Shown here: positions 1 to 6,920 of the stretch, piece after piece
Numbering within the stretch: the first letter of the stretch is position 1
Layout of the letters: each line of letters opens with the position of its first letter
Origin: Compostibacter hankyongensis
GTDB taxonomy: Bacteria > Bacteroidota > Bacteroidia > Chitinophagales > Chitinophagaceae
Assembly (NCBI RefSeq): GCF_039541075.1
Contig: NZ_BAABFN010000005.1
Span: 62,001 to 126,000, forward strand
Length of the DNA: 64,000 nt
Direction: 5' to 3'
Program-made: the position numbers and the translations under genes
The notes under the pieces: model-generated
What the model was told of the DNA's origin: nothing
What the model saw: the letters and a program-made list of their open reading frames with translations, nothing else
Database searches by the model: none

Positions 1-526
1 TATTATAGTCGGCCGGCACCTTCAGGCAGCTATTGGCATTCAGGGTCACCCGCGTGCTGTCCGGCAGCGTGAGCACACGCCGGATATCTGCGGGCGACCG
101 GTACGTTGTAAACCGGGCCATATCTTTCCGGGATGATATCCCCGGCGGGGGTATTCCCCGGCGGTTGTTTTTTTCCCGCAGGAACAAAACGCCGCCGGCC
201 AGCAACAGCACTGCAGCGGCGCCATACACGGCTATCCTCAGGCGTGTGCGGCTTCGCGGCCGGCTGTGCATAGGCAGGATAACCGTATCATGCCCAATGC
301 CGGAGGGAGCGGTGGCCAGCAGTTCCTCGAACGCCTGCTCCGGGTCCTGGAGCTGCTTTTCCCGTATTGCCGCCGTGAGGGCAAGCACCCATTCCCGGGC
401 TTCGCGAATCGTGGCGGCCTGGGAAGGATGATGCGCGATAAACTGTTCCCATTGCCGAATATCGGCGGCATCCTTTTCCAGCGCATAGCGGATAAAGGAA
501 TCATCGGTCACCAATTCTTCAAACAT
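1..526 (-). CDS. FecR-family anti-sigma factor, 3' end beyond window
   Basis: The first 175 codons are visible and the gene runs off the left edge. From the ATG at 526 it encodes a cytoplasmic N-terminal part with the acidic, Trp-containing character of FecR proteins, then a single membrane segment at about residues 104-117 (YGAAAVLLLAGGVLF), then a periplasmic part. There the start of the FecR domain is recognisable around residues 150-170 (LTLPDSTRVTLNANS). Such proteins sit in the inner membrane, bind an ECF sigma factor and release it when an outer-membrane TonB-dependent receptor senses its substrate. It lies 75 bases after the ECF sigma gene on the same strand, as usual for this pair. 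A SusC/TonB receptor gene would be expected further left, outside the window. The target substrate cannot be read from the sequence. Confidence 0.9.
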   Translation of the reverse strand, partial: MFEELVTDDSFIRYALEKDAADIRQWEQFIAHHPSQAATIREAREWVLALTAAIREKQLQDPEQAFEELLATAPSGIGHDTVILPMHSRPRSRTRLRIAVYGAAAVLLLAGGVLFLREKNNRRGIPPPGISSRKDMARFTTYRSPADIRRVLTLPDSTRVTLNANSCLKVPADYN

Positions 527-601
527 GTACGACTTTTTCATCCGGCTGTTTCATACCAGACGGAGCGGTGCGCATTTTTTACCAACCTTTTTTGAAGATT
601 T

Positions 602-1156
602 TCAGAAAAAAAGCAAGGGAAGGAGCAGGAGAAGGGTCCGGGTATCGTTTCTGCTCACCTGCATGTCTCCTCTGAGCAGGCGGATGGCCAGGGAAAGATT
701 ATTATATACGCTCCGGATGGACAAGCCGGTTCGTTCGGCAATTTGTGCATTGTCCAGCCCTTCGTAAAATTTCAGGAAGATCACCATCTTGCAGCGCCGC
801 GGCAGCTTTTCATAAGCCGTTTTCAGCTGTAGCTTTAGCTCGGCAAACGCCTGGTCCTCGATGAGCACGGATTCGACGGAAGGCTGTACCGCAGTTTCGG
901 CAAAGCCGTGCAGGCGCTTCTGCTGCACCCGTCCGCTGCGATAAAGATCAATCAGCTTTCTTCTGAAGGTAGTGGCGAGGAAAGATTTGAGGTTATAAAT
1001 GGCGGAGAGCTCCACCTGTTTTTCGAGCAGCACCAGAAAAGTCTGGTTGATGACATCCTTGACGGTTTCGGCATCAAACCCCTGCTTGCGTCCGATGGAT
1101 GCAAGATACGGATAATATTCCCGGTATACCTTGTTCAGAGTAACATCAGCGTGCAT
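602..1156 (-). CDS. ECF RNA polymerase sigma factor
   Basis: This is a 184-residue sigma-70-like factor of the extracytoplasmic-function type. Region 2 is at about residues 10-75 (the YREYYPYLA start and the DVINQTFLVLLE stretch, which corresponds to the -10 recognition helix area). Region 4 is at about residues 112-160, with a clear helix-turn-helix (NAQIAERTGLSIRSVYNNLS). No region 1 or 3 is present, as expected. The C-terminus ends in a short run of leucines and phenylalanines, which is unusual but common in this Bacteroidota subfamily. The FecR gene follows on the same strand, so sigma and anti-sigma probably form one operon that switches on a TonB-dependent uptake locus outside the window. 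Confidence 0.92.
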   Translation of the reverse strand: MHADVTLNKVYREYYPYLASIGRKQGFDAETVKDVINQTFLVLLEKQVELSAIYNLKSFLATTFRRKLIDLYRSGRVQQKRLHGFAETAVQPSVESVLIEDQAFAELKLQLKTAYEKLPRRCKMVIFLKFYEGLDNAQIAERTGLSIRSVYNNLSLAIRLLRGDMQVSRNDTRTLLLLLPLLFF

Positions 1157-1431
1157 CTATACCGCTTTTACCAATATTTCTTTTTTCGTTTCTAAAATCG
1201 CAACAGGCAGGTCTGCATTTTGCATGTGCATTTAAATCCCCGCCACGGGAATAATTTGCAGCCGGGTTGCCGGCAGGCGAATCAGGGGAACCGATGCAAA
1301 CGGCTAAAAATACAAAAAAACGGCATTCTTTCATCCTGCGCCGTCCTGTCCGGGCAAGAAAGCCGTCCGCCAGCCCGGGGCAGCCGGAAATTACCGCTTC
1401 CCGGGCGGCTGACTTATCTGCCCGGTATTCG

Positions 1432-1439
1432 TACCTTTG
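1432..1439 (+). promoter_or_regulatory. Bacteroidota -7 promoter box TACCTTTG
   Basis: The sequence matches TAnnTTTG exactly. Only 4 bases separate it from the ATG at 1444, so the predicted transcript would start at or next to the start codon. It also rules out longer in-frame starts upstream of 1444. Confidence 0.6.
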
Positions 1440-1443
1440 CGGT

Positions 1444-1971
1444 ATGAACCAGGATATTACGGCACTGTTGCCGCAGGATTTTCACCCGGCCTCCCGGGTG
1501 TGGATATACCAGAGCAACCGGCCATTCAATGCACAGGAGGAAAAGGAGATCAATGAGCAGCTCCTGCACTTCACCGCCCAATGGAATGCCCACGGCGATT
1601 CCGTGAAAGGCTGGGGAAAGCTGCTGTTCGGCCGGTTTATCATCCTGATGGCGGATGAATCCCGGACCGGGGTCAGCGGCTGCAGTACGGACAGTTCGGT
1701 ACGTCTTATCAAAAGTATTGCCCGGCAGTATGAGGCGGCCCTGTTCGACCGTCTGCTGATCGCTTTTTGGGTAAAAGAGCAGATCGAGATGCTGCCCCTG
1801 TCGCAGGTGGCCTATGCCTTCAGCCGGGGATTTATCGACGAAAATACGCTCTTCTTCAACAATACGGTGCTGAGCAAGCAGGAGCTGGAAAGCCGCTGGC
1901 TGGTGCCCGTCAAAGACAGCTGGCTGGCTTCGCGGCTGCAGGAACCTGCTGCGCTGGGAACGGCCTCCTGA
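1444..1971 (+). CDS. Conserved Bacteroidota protein, often miscalled 'ABC transporter ATPase'
   Basis: The product is 175 residues, soluble and has no signal peptide. I recognise the family from its start (LLPQDFHPASRVWIYQSNR), its central GCSTDSSVRLIK motif and its end (WLVPVKDSWLA). It is widespread in Bacteroidota and is often deposited as an ABC transporter ATPase, but no Walker A, Walker B or signature motif is present, so that name is not supported. The central Asp/Ser motif may be a ligand or catalytic site; this is inference. The frame is open upstream, but the promoter box at 1432-1439 fixes the start at 1444. No partner gene is adjacent: the sigma factor is divergent and tRNA-Gly follows. 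Confidence 0.8.
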   Translation: MNQDITALLPQDFHPASRVWIYQSNRPFNAQEEKEINEQLLHFTAQWNAHGDSVKGWGKLLFGRFIILMADESRTGVSGCSTDSSVRLIKSIARQYEAALFDRLLIAFWVKEQIEMLPLSQVAYAFSRGFIDENTLFFNNTVLSKQELESRWLVPVKDSWLASRLQEPAALGTAS

Positions 1972-2063
1972 GGGTTTGTCCCCTGCCACTGGCAGGACAT
2001 GGAAGACCCGACGGGCAGTTTTTTCCCGGACGTTTCCGGAATATGAAAATTCCCAAAATCACC

Positions 2064-2071
2064 TATCTTTG
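2064..2071 (+). promoter_or_regulatory. Bacteroidota -7 promoter box TATCTTTG upstream of tRNA-Gly
   Basis: An exact TAnnTTTG match, 71 bases upstream of the mature tRNA. It would give a precursor with a leader of roughly 65-70 bases, to be removed by RNase P. No clear TTG at -33 was seen, so the call rests on the -7 box and its position. Confidence 0.5.
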
Positions 2072-2142
2072 TGCAGACAAAGAGGGTGAGTCGCAAAAGT
2101 GCAGGATATCTTTTTTGCAGGAGTTGAACAAAAGTCAAATAA

Positions 2143-2215
2143 GCGGAAATAGCTCAGTTGGTAGAGCATCAGCTTCCCAAGCTGAGGGTCGCGAGTTCGA
2201 ATCTCGTTTTCCGCT
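2143..2215 (+). tRNA. tRNA-Gly (anticodon CCC)
   Basis: The 73-base cloverleaf folds by eye. The acceptor stem is GCGGAAA with TTTCCGC and discriminator T. The D arm is GCTC with GAGC, the anticodon stem is TCAGC with GCTGA around the loop TTCCCAA (anticodon CCC), and the T arm holds TTCGAAT between GCGAG and CTCGT. The CCA end is not encoded. It reads the GGG codon. A toxin-antitoxin pair starts 18 bases downstream on the other strand. No integrase and no repeated copy of the tRNA 3' end were seen nearby. Confidence 0.97.
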
Positions 2216-2232
2216 CTGTTAGCACGATGTAA

Positions 2233-2625
2233 TTACAAGGCCCCCGCATTTTGCTGCGTGAAATTGTCCAGGGTATCCGAGAAAAAAATGTCAGCGGGGA
2301 GCTGAAAGAAGTCTTTTAGCCGCTGTGCCATTTTGAGGGTTATCTCCCTCCTGCCGGAAAGAATAGACGAAACATGCCCTTTGGAGCCTATAATCGGTTC
2401 CAGGTCCTTGGCCTTCATACCCCTTTCCTCCATTTTCAGCTTTATCACTTCAAGCGGATTTACTTCCGGTATCCGTATATGCTTATCCTCATAATCCTTT
2501 ATCAGGACCAGCAGCAGGGCTAATTCATCGGCTTCTGGCGTTCCGTCCCCAACCTCAAAGATCGCCATGGCACGTTTAGCTGCCTTCTTGTATGCACTTT
2601 CCGTTTTTAATACTTTCCAGTTCAT
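2233..2625 (-). CDS. higA: HigA-type antitoxin (XRE helix-turn-helix)
   Basis: The 130-residue protein has an N-terminal arm rich in acidic residues and a C-terminal XRE-type helix-turn-helix at about residues 60-115 (KAKDLEPIIGSKGHVSSILSG, then an ITLKMAQRLKDFF helix). HigA antitoxins bind and neutralise the mRNA-cleaving toxin HigB and repress their own promoter. The ATG at 2625 overlaps the toxin stop codon by one base (TAATG), so toxin and antitoxin are probably translationally coupled. The toxin comes first in the operon, which is the usual order for higBA and unlike most type II pairs. Confidence 0.88.
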   Translation of the reverse strand: MNWKVLKTESAYKKAAKRAMAIFEVGDGTPEADELALLLVLIKDYEDKHIRIPEVNPLEVIKLKMEERGMKAKDLEPIIGSKGHVSSILSGRREITLKMAQRLKDFFQLPADIFFSDTLDNFTQQNAGAL

Positions 2626-2954
2626 TACTTTTCTCTATAATTTAATATAGCCACATTAAACTTAATTGTTTCGACATTTATCCTGTCGTACTCCCTATGG
2701 GTTCCAAACCAGATGATGTAAGCAGCTTGTTGCTTAAAGTTCACCGATACTATTAACCGGTAATCATTACCTTTAACGTTAAAAATCACCCGGCTATTTG
2801 CCACTATACTGGCATTACGGTATACTTCTTTTAGTTGATTAAAATGACTGAAATTATGCTTCAAAAATTCGTTATACCATGTCAATAAGGGCGTCCTTGC
2901 CTCCGGGTACTTATCTATGTAGTACAGGATGGCCCTTTTAACAATGATATTCAT
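2625..2954 (-). CDS. higB: HigB-family mRNA interferase toxin
   Basis: This is a 109-residue member of the HigB_toxin family, seen in the pattern WYNEFLKHNFSHFNQLKEVY at residues 26-45, the core VIFNVKGNDYRLIVSVNF and the final IIWFGTHREYD. The family folds like RelE and cleaves mRNA on the ribosome. The conserved basic and aromatic residues of the core and the His-Arg pair near the end are present, so the toxin looks intact. An exact promoter box lies 4 bases upstream of the ATG, suggesting a leaderless operon transcript. The pair sits directly behind tRNA-Gly, a common landing site for accessory genes. Confidence 0.88.
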   Translation of the reverse strand: MNIIVKRAILYYIDKYPEARTPLLTWYNEFLKHNFSHFNQLKEVYRNASIVANSRVIFNVKGNDYRLIVSVNFKQQAAYIIWFGTHREYDRINVETIKFNVAILNYREK

Positions 2955-2958
2955 ACCA

Positions 2959-2966
2959 CAAAGATA
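2959..2966 (-). promoter_or_regulatory. Bacteroidota -7 promoter box TATCTTTG of higBA
   Basis: The minus strand reads TATCTTTG with 4 bases to the higB ATG. A TTTG lies about 22 bases further upstream and may serve as the -33 element. The expected transcript has essentially no leader. Confidence 0.6.
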
Positions 2967-3103
2967 GCAAAAGTTTTCATTTTGAAAACAAATATATTTT
3001 ACCCTTTGAGACCCAAATTACCCCTTCCCTCCCGGGAATATATCACGCTTCTTCCAATTCAGTATATTTACAAAACAAGATTCGTTATTTCAAATCCTAT
3101 GCT

Positions 3104-3709
3104 ATGAAAATGTGCCCTCTGCTTATACTGCTCCTCCTCCCCTTCTTTTGCCGGGCCCAGGACAATCCGCAGCCTACTGTGCTGAAACAGGGCATGCGTA
3201 TAAACGAGGCTGCAGAAGTCCTCTCCCATGGCTATACGACGGCTTCGGGCTGGACCATCAGAAAGGGAGACACCCTGCATTTCGGCACGGGCTCGCTGCC
3301 CACCAAAAGGTTTGCCTTCATCTATCAGAATCCCGGCAATCTTTTCAGCCTCACCTCTGCAGATATGGAACATCGCGCTTACCTGCAATCGCAATACTCC
3401 AACGGATACGGCATTGTAAAAAGCATTGAACCGTTGGGGAGTAAGCGGGCCGGCTGGCAGGCTGTTGCCATCCTGAAGTTGGGCGAACTGAGCCGTTTTG
3501 CCGCTGAAATAGACAATGCTGTGAATGCGGGAGAGATCGTCCCGCCGTCGCAGTTTTCCGGAAGAGCTCAAGCTTCCGAAGCAGCGGCTCCGCAGGCGGC
3601 GGTCAGCACAGCGGATGAACTGCTGAAATGGAAAAAATTACTCGACGCCGGAGCGGTAACCCAGCACGAATATGATTCTGTAAAGACCGCCTTACTTTCC
3701 GGGAAATAA
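3104..3709 (+). CDS. Secreted protein with C-terminal SHOCT-like motif, function unknown
   Basis: The 201-residue product begins with a typical signal peptide (Lys, hydrophobic core, cleavage near FCRAQ at residues 15-19), so it is exported. The middle shows no family that I can name. The last 35 residues (DELLKWKKLLDAGAVTQHEY, then DSVKTALL) fit the short C-terminal SHOCT motif, a small helical hairpin thought to mediate oligomerisation. A near-match promoter box (TATATTTA) is at 3063-3070. The neighbour on the right is convergent, so this appears to be a single-gene unit. Confidence 0.75.
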   Translation: MKMCPLLILLLLPFFCRAQDNPQPTVLKQGMRINEAAEVLSHGYTTASGWTIRKGDTLHFGTGSLPTKRFAFIYQNPGNLFSLTSADMEHRAYLQSQYSNGYGIVKSIEPLGSKRAGWQAVAILKLGELSRFAAEIDNAVNAGEIVPPSQFSGRAQASEAAAPQAAVSTADELLKWKKLLDAGAVTQHEYDSVKTALLSGK

Positions 3710-3728
3710 ATATTCCGCCGGACCGCCC

Positions 3729-4835
3729 TTATTCCCACCGGAAGACGCGGACAGTGACCACGGCTACCAGCAGGGTCCATGCTACCAGGCCGGTTAGCTC
3801 CAGCGGCATCTGCCAGATATGTAAGCCTTCGAAGGCAATCTTGCGCAGGCTGTCCACAAAAAAGGTCAGCGGCAAAAGATGACAAAAAGACTGCAGCCAG
3901 GCCGGATACTGCTCAACCGGGAAAAACAGTCCGCAGAGGAGTATCTGCGGCACCGTCAGGGTATTGGCCACGGGCGCAATAGAGCTTTCGTTTTTGATCA
4001 TCCTGCTGATGATAAACCCGGTACCGGTAAAGATAATCAGTCCGAACAGCGATACCAGCAGCATCTCCAGGAAAGTCCATAACCCGTGCACCAGGGTAAA
4101 ATGAAAACCGAAACGACCGACTGCCACGATAATGATAAAACACATCACCTGAAAAAAAAGCCGGCTCAGCATCTCTCCGGCTATAAGGTAGGGACGCCGG
4201 ACGGGCGTAACAAAAAGACGCTTCAGCACCAGCGTCTCCCGCAGGTTAAACCAGAGAAAGGCCGATCCGAAAACGCCGGCCATCAGCAGCGAAAAACCCA
4301 GCTGCCCCGGTAATATAAAATCGATCTGCCGGTAGATACGGCCCGGCACACGGCTTATCTGCAGGGAGGCTACCGAAGGCGCCAGCGGAAAGGCCCGCTG
4401 GTTGATCCGCGTGGTCAGCGCTTCCAGCGCAGCCCTGATCAGCGGCAAACGGGAAACCGTTGCCTCGGAATGCTGAAGCCGGAAGGTATAGTGCGGAACG
4501 CCAAAAGAAACGGTATCGGTGCGAATATCGAGAATGCCGTCGAGCCGTCCCTTTTTCAGGTCCTCCGTCATCGCTGCCGTCTCCTTTCCCCGCTGCAGGT
4601 CAAACAGTCCGATCTTTTCCACCGCCTTATACATGGGACCGGTAGTATCCGCCCCGGGAGATATCCCTATTTTTACCTTTACCGCAGCGCTATCCACCAT
4701 GGCGCCAAATACGGTGACAAATATCAGCGGGAAAAGCAGGGCAAAGACCACCGAGGTAGGACTTCTCCAGGTAGCGATCAGACTGGCCCTGGCAATGGCG
4801 GTCATGGCCTTCAGCTGGCTGTATGATCCTGACAT
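3729..4835 (-). CDS. ABC-2 type transporter permease
   Basis: At 368 residues it has the ABC-2 permease plan. There is one membrane segment near residues 26-45, a large extracytoplasmic domain at about 50-175, and five further segments from about 178 to the end, including the LFGLIIFTGTGFIISRMI region and the conserved FFPVEQYPAWLQ turn before the last pair. Permeases of this type (YhfA/NodJ/DrrB-like) need a separate ATPase subunit, and none is encoded nearby. The gene follows GH16 by 49 bases on the same strand and may be co-transcribed with the glycoside hydrolases, but a functional link is only inference. The substrate is unknown. Confidence 0.87.
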   Translation of the reverse strand: MSGSYSQLKAMTAIARASLIATWRSPTSVVFALLFPLIFVTVFGAMVDSAAVKVKIGISPGADTTGPMYKAVEKIGLFDLQRGKETAAMTEDLKKGRLDGILDIRTDTVSFGVPHYTFRLQHSEATVSRLPLIRAALEALTTRINQRAFPLAPSVASLQISRVPGRIYRQIDFILPGQLGFSLLMAGVFGSAFLWFNLRETLVLKRLFVTPVRRPYLIAGEMLSRLFFQVMCFIIIVAVGRFGFHFTLVHGLWTFLEMLLVSLFGLIIFTGTGFIISRMIKNESSIAPVANTLTVPQILLCGLFFPVEQYPAWLQSFCHLLPLTFFVDSLRKIAFEGLHIWQMPLELTGLVAWTLLVAVVTVRVFRWE

Positions 4836-4884
4836 AAGTTATCCGGCTAAAACGCTCTGTATAAAATTAGCCAATAAAAAGCAC

Positions 4885-5745
4885 TTATTCTTTTTGATAT
4901 ACCCTGACGTAATCAATCTCGTATCGTTTCGGGAATGCTGTGCGATCCGGATTCCCGCCATTGTCGCCGCCAATGGCAAGGTTCACTAAAATATAATGCG
5001 GCTGCATAAACGGATTGCTTCCATCCGGATTATACAGGCTGTCCAGCGGCACCTGATTCATCAGCAGATCATCCACATACAATTTAATTTCCTTTTCGTC
5101 CCAGTCCATCCGCCAGATATGAAATCGGCTGCTCCAGTCTTTCGTGTGAAAATCGCTTATCAATTTTCTGACGCTATACCATTTGGCCACACCCGGCCGG
5201 TCTGTGCCGCAGGCAATATTGGCCAAAAGATGCCGGCGGTAATATTCCATAATGTCGATCTCGCCATCGGACGGCCAGGGCTTACTTATGCCAAGGGTCC
5301 AGAACGCAGGCCACAGGCCGTCTGCCGTATCGATCTTTGCCCGCATCACAAACCTCCCGTACTGCCAGCTTTTATGCCGGCGTGTATTCAGGCTTGCAGA
5401 AGTATAATCAATCCATTTTCTGTTGGTTTTCCAATTGCGGCTTCCTGCTCTGTAATCCGGATTAGGGATATGAACACGCCGGGCTTCAATGATCAGCTTG
5501 CCGTTTTCGCAACGGGCGTTCTCGGACTGATACCACTGGTCTTCGTGATTACGCTCAAACCCATGTTCAAATCCCCATACGGTGGTGTCGGGAGCCCCGT
5601 CATCGTTGAACTCATCGGACCATACCAGCCGGTAATCCTGCTGGCTTACCTGACCATATCCATTATATACGCCCGTGAAAAGCAAAAGAACAGCCCCAAA
5701 ACGCCAGGAACGGTTCCGGCGTAAGCATGATGTATACTTGTTCAT
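4885..5745 (-). CDS. Glycoside hydrolase family 16 (beta-glucanase-like)
   Basis: This 286-residue enzyme has an N-terminal signal peptide (core about residues 15-30, cleavage near GYGQ) and one GH16 domain. The catalytic signature is complete: in GEIDIMEY the nucleophile is E162, the helper D164 and the acid/base E167. The domain also has the usual WSDEFN start and the C-terminal IDYVRVYQ strand. GH16 enzymes cut beta-1,3/1,4-glucans, laminarin, agar or carrageenan. The general pattern is closest to laminarinase/licheninase types, but the substrate is inferred. It lies 54 bases behind the GH43 gene on the same strand, so the two are probably expressed together and act in the periplasm or outside the cell. 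Confidence 0.92.
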   Translation of the reverse strand: MNKYTSCLRRNRSWRFGAVLLLFTGVYNGYGQVSQQDYRLVWSDEFNDDGAPDTTVWGFEHGFERNHEDQWYQSENARCENGKLIIEARRVHIPNPDYRAGSRNWKTNRKWIDYTSASLNTRRHKSWQYGRFVMRAKIDTADGLWPAFWTLGISKPWPSDGEIDIMEYYRRHLLANIACGTDRPGVAKWYSVRKLISDFHTKDWSSRFHIWRMDWDEKEIKLYVDDLLMNQVPLDSLYNPDGSNPFMQPHYILVNLAIGGDNGGNPDRTAFPKRYEIDYVRVYQKE

Positions 5746-5799
5746 AGAAATCTTATTTGAATCATGAGCGATATTTTTTCTCTCTGCATCGCCGGACGA

Positions 5800-6798
5800 T
5801 CACTTTGGCTGATACCGTTTTTTTACCACCAGCTTATCCCCGGAATCATCCATCTCAAAAAGACAGGGAATGCGGATAGTATGGCCTTTTTCATCTACCC
5901 GGTGACTATGGATCGCCATAAGGAGCTTTCCGTCGAAACTGCGAAAGAGCATGCCGTGACCAAAGTTGGGCGGGGTGATGGGCGCTTTCTCCTGTATCCA
6001 GGGACCCGCTAAGGTACCGCTTGCCGAATAGGCCACCCCCTGGGTGTAAACATTGAACACCCAGCTTGTCCACAACATCCCGAGCCTGCCGGTTTGCGTA
6101 CGGAAGACAAACGGCCCATCCGTGACCCGGTTGGGAACAACCTTACCGTTCAGCTCTTCCCGGCTCCAGGGAGAATCGCTTGCCCTGAACAGCACTTTCC
6201 CTTCGCCCACGGAACCGCTTAAATCAGGTTTGAGCCGGATTTTCTCCACGGTACCGTTCCAGTTTTGCAGCCACTCATGACAGTAGATCATATAAGGCAT
6301 GTCATTTTCGATCCAGAATGTTGCATCCAAAGTAGATTTATCGGCCGGCAGATATATGGAATCCGCCATGGGAACATAGGGGCCGTCGGGGCGATCGCTG
6401 ACCAGAATATGACAGGCGCGCCGATCAATTACCCTTCCCCTGAAGGTGTCGATCTTGATGGCAGCGTTGGTGAAGGTGGCAAAGTAATAATATTTACCGT
6501 GATAATGGTGGAGCTCCGCCGCCCAGATCATGGGGCGGGCGCCCATCCACGAATGCGGATTGAAGCTCACCGCACGGAAGGGGCCGGTCCACCGCTTTAA
6601 ATCACGGCTTTTCCATATCATCCCGCCGGTGCCGGTCATGTAGTAGGTCGCTGTCGGTTTGTCCGCCAGAATAAAAGGATCGCTCAGACGGATGGAGTCG
6701 AGAGGAATATCCGTCCTCACCCCGGGCATCCGGCGTTGAGCGGTCAGCGGCGTCAGCGCAAAGACAACATATACGAGTATCAAAACATGCTTTCTCAT
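5800..6798 (-). CDS. Glycoside hydrolase family 43 protein
   Basis: The 332-residue protein has a signal peptide (cleavage near LTAQ at about residue 21) and a five-bladed-propeller GH43 domain. D40 in RLSDPFI is the expected general base and D158 in STLDATFW the pKa-adjusting aspartate. Further blades show the familiar SWMGARPMIWAAELHHY and VTDGPFVF segments. GH43 enzymes are arabinofuranosidases, xylosidases or galactosidases. The gene is divergent from pgi and carries a strong ribosome-binding sequence (GGGAGGG) just ahead of the ATG, unusual in this window. The GH43-GH16 pair has no SusC/SusD partner here, so it is not a classical polysaccharide utilisation locus within the visible sequence. 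Confidence 0.9.
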   Translation of the reverse strand: MRKHVLILVYVVFALTPLTAQRRMPGVRTDIPLDSIRLSDPFILADKPTATYYMTGTGGMIWKSRDLKRWTGPFRAVSFNPHSWMGARPMIWAAELHHYHGKYYYFATFTNAAIKIDTFRGRVIDRRACHILVSDRPDGPYVPMADSIYLPADKSTLDATFWIENDMPYMIYCHEWLQNWNGTVEKIRLKPDLSGSVGEGKVLFRASDSPWSREELNGKVVPNRVTDGPFVFRTQTGRLGMLWTSWVFNVYTQGVAYSASGTLAGPWIQEKAPITPPNFGHGMLFRSFDGKLLMAIHSHRVDEKGHTIRIPCLFEMDDSGDKLVVKKRYQPK

Positions 6799-6920
6799 AA
6801 CCCTCCCTTTTATATGCCGTCAATTTATAAAAATCATTTGTTATTTTGACAATGCCCGCTGATTTCTATTCCATATTAAATTTACACCGCTTACCTTTAT
6901 CATCGCAAAAATCAATAGCT

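Noticed and set aside
1444..1971. ABC transporter ATPase
   Set aside because: No Walker A, Walker B or signature motif is present in the protein, despite the name often given to its family.
2143..2954. Integrative island inserted at tRNA-Gly
   Set aside because: No integrase gene and no second copy of the tRNA 3' end were seen; only the small toxin-antitoxin pair is present.
3729..6798. Polysaccharide utilisation locus
   Set aside because: No SusC/SusD-like genes accompany the glycoside hydrolases; only an orphan ABC-2 permease does.
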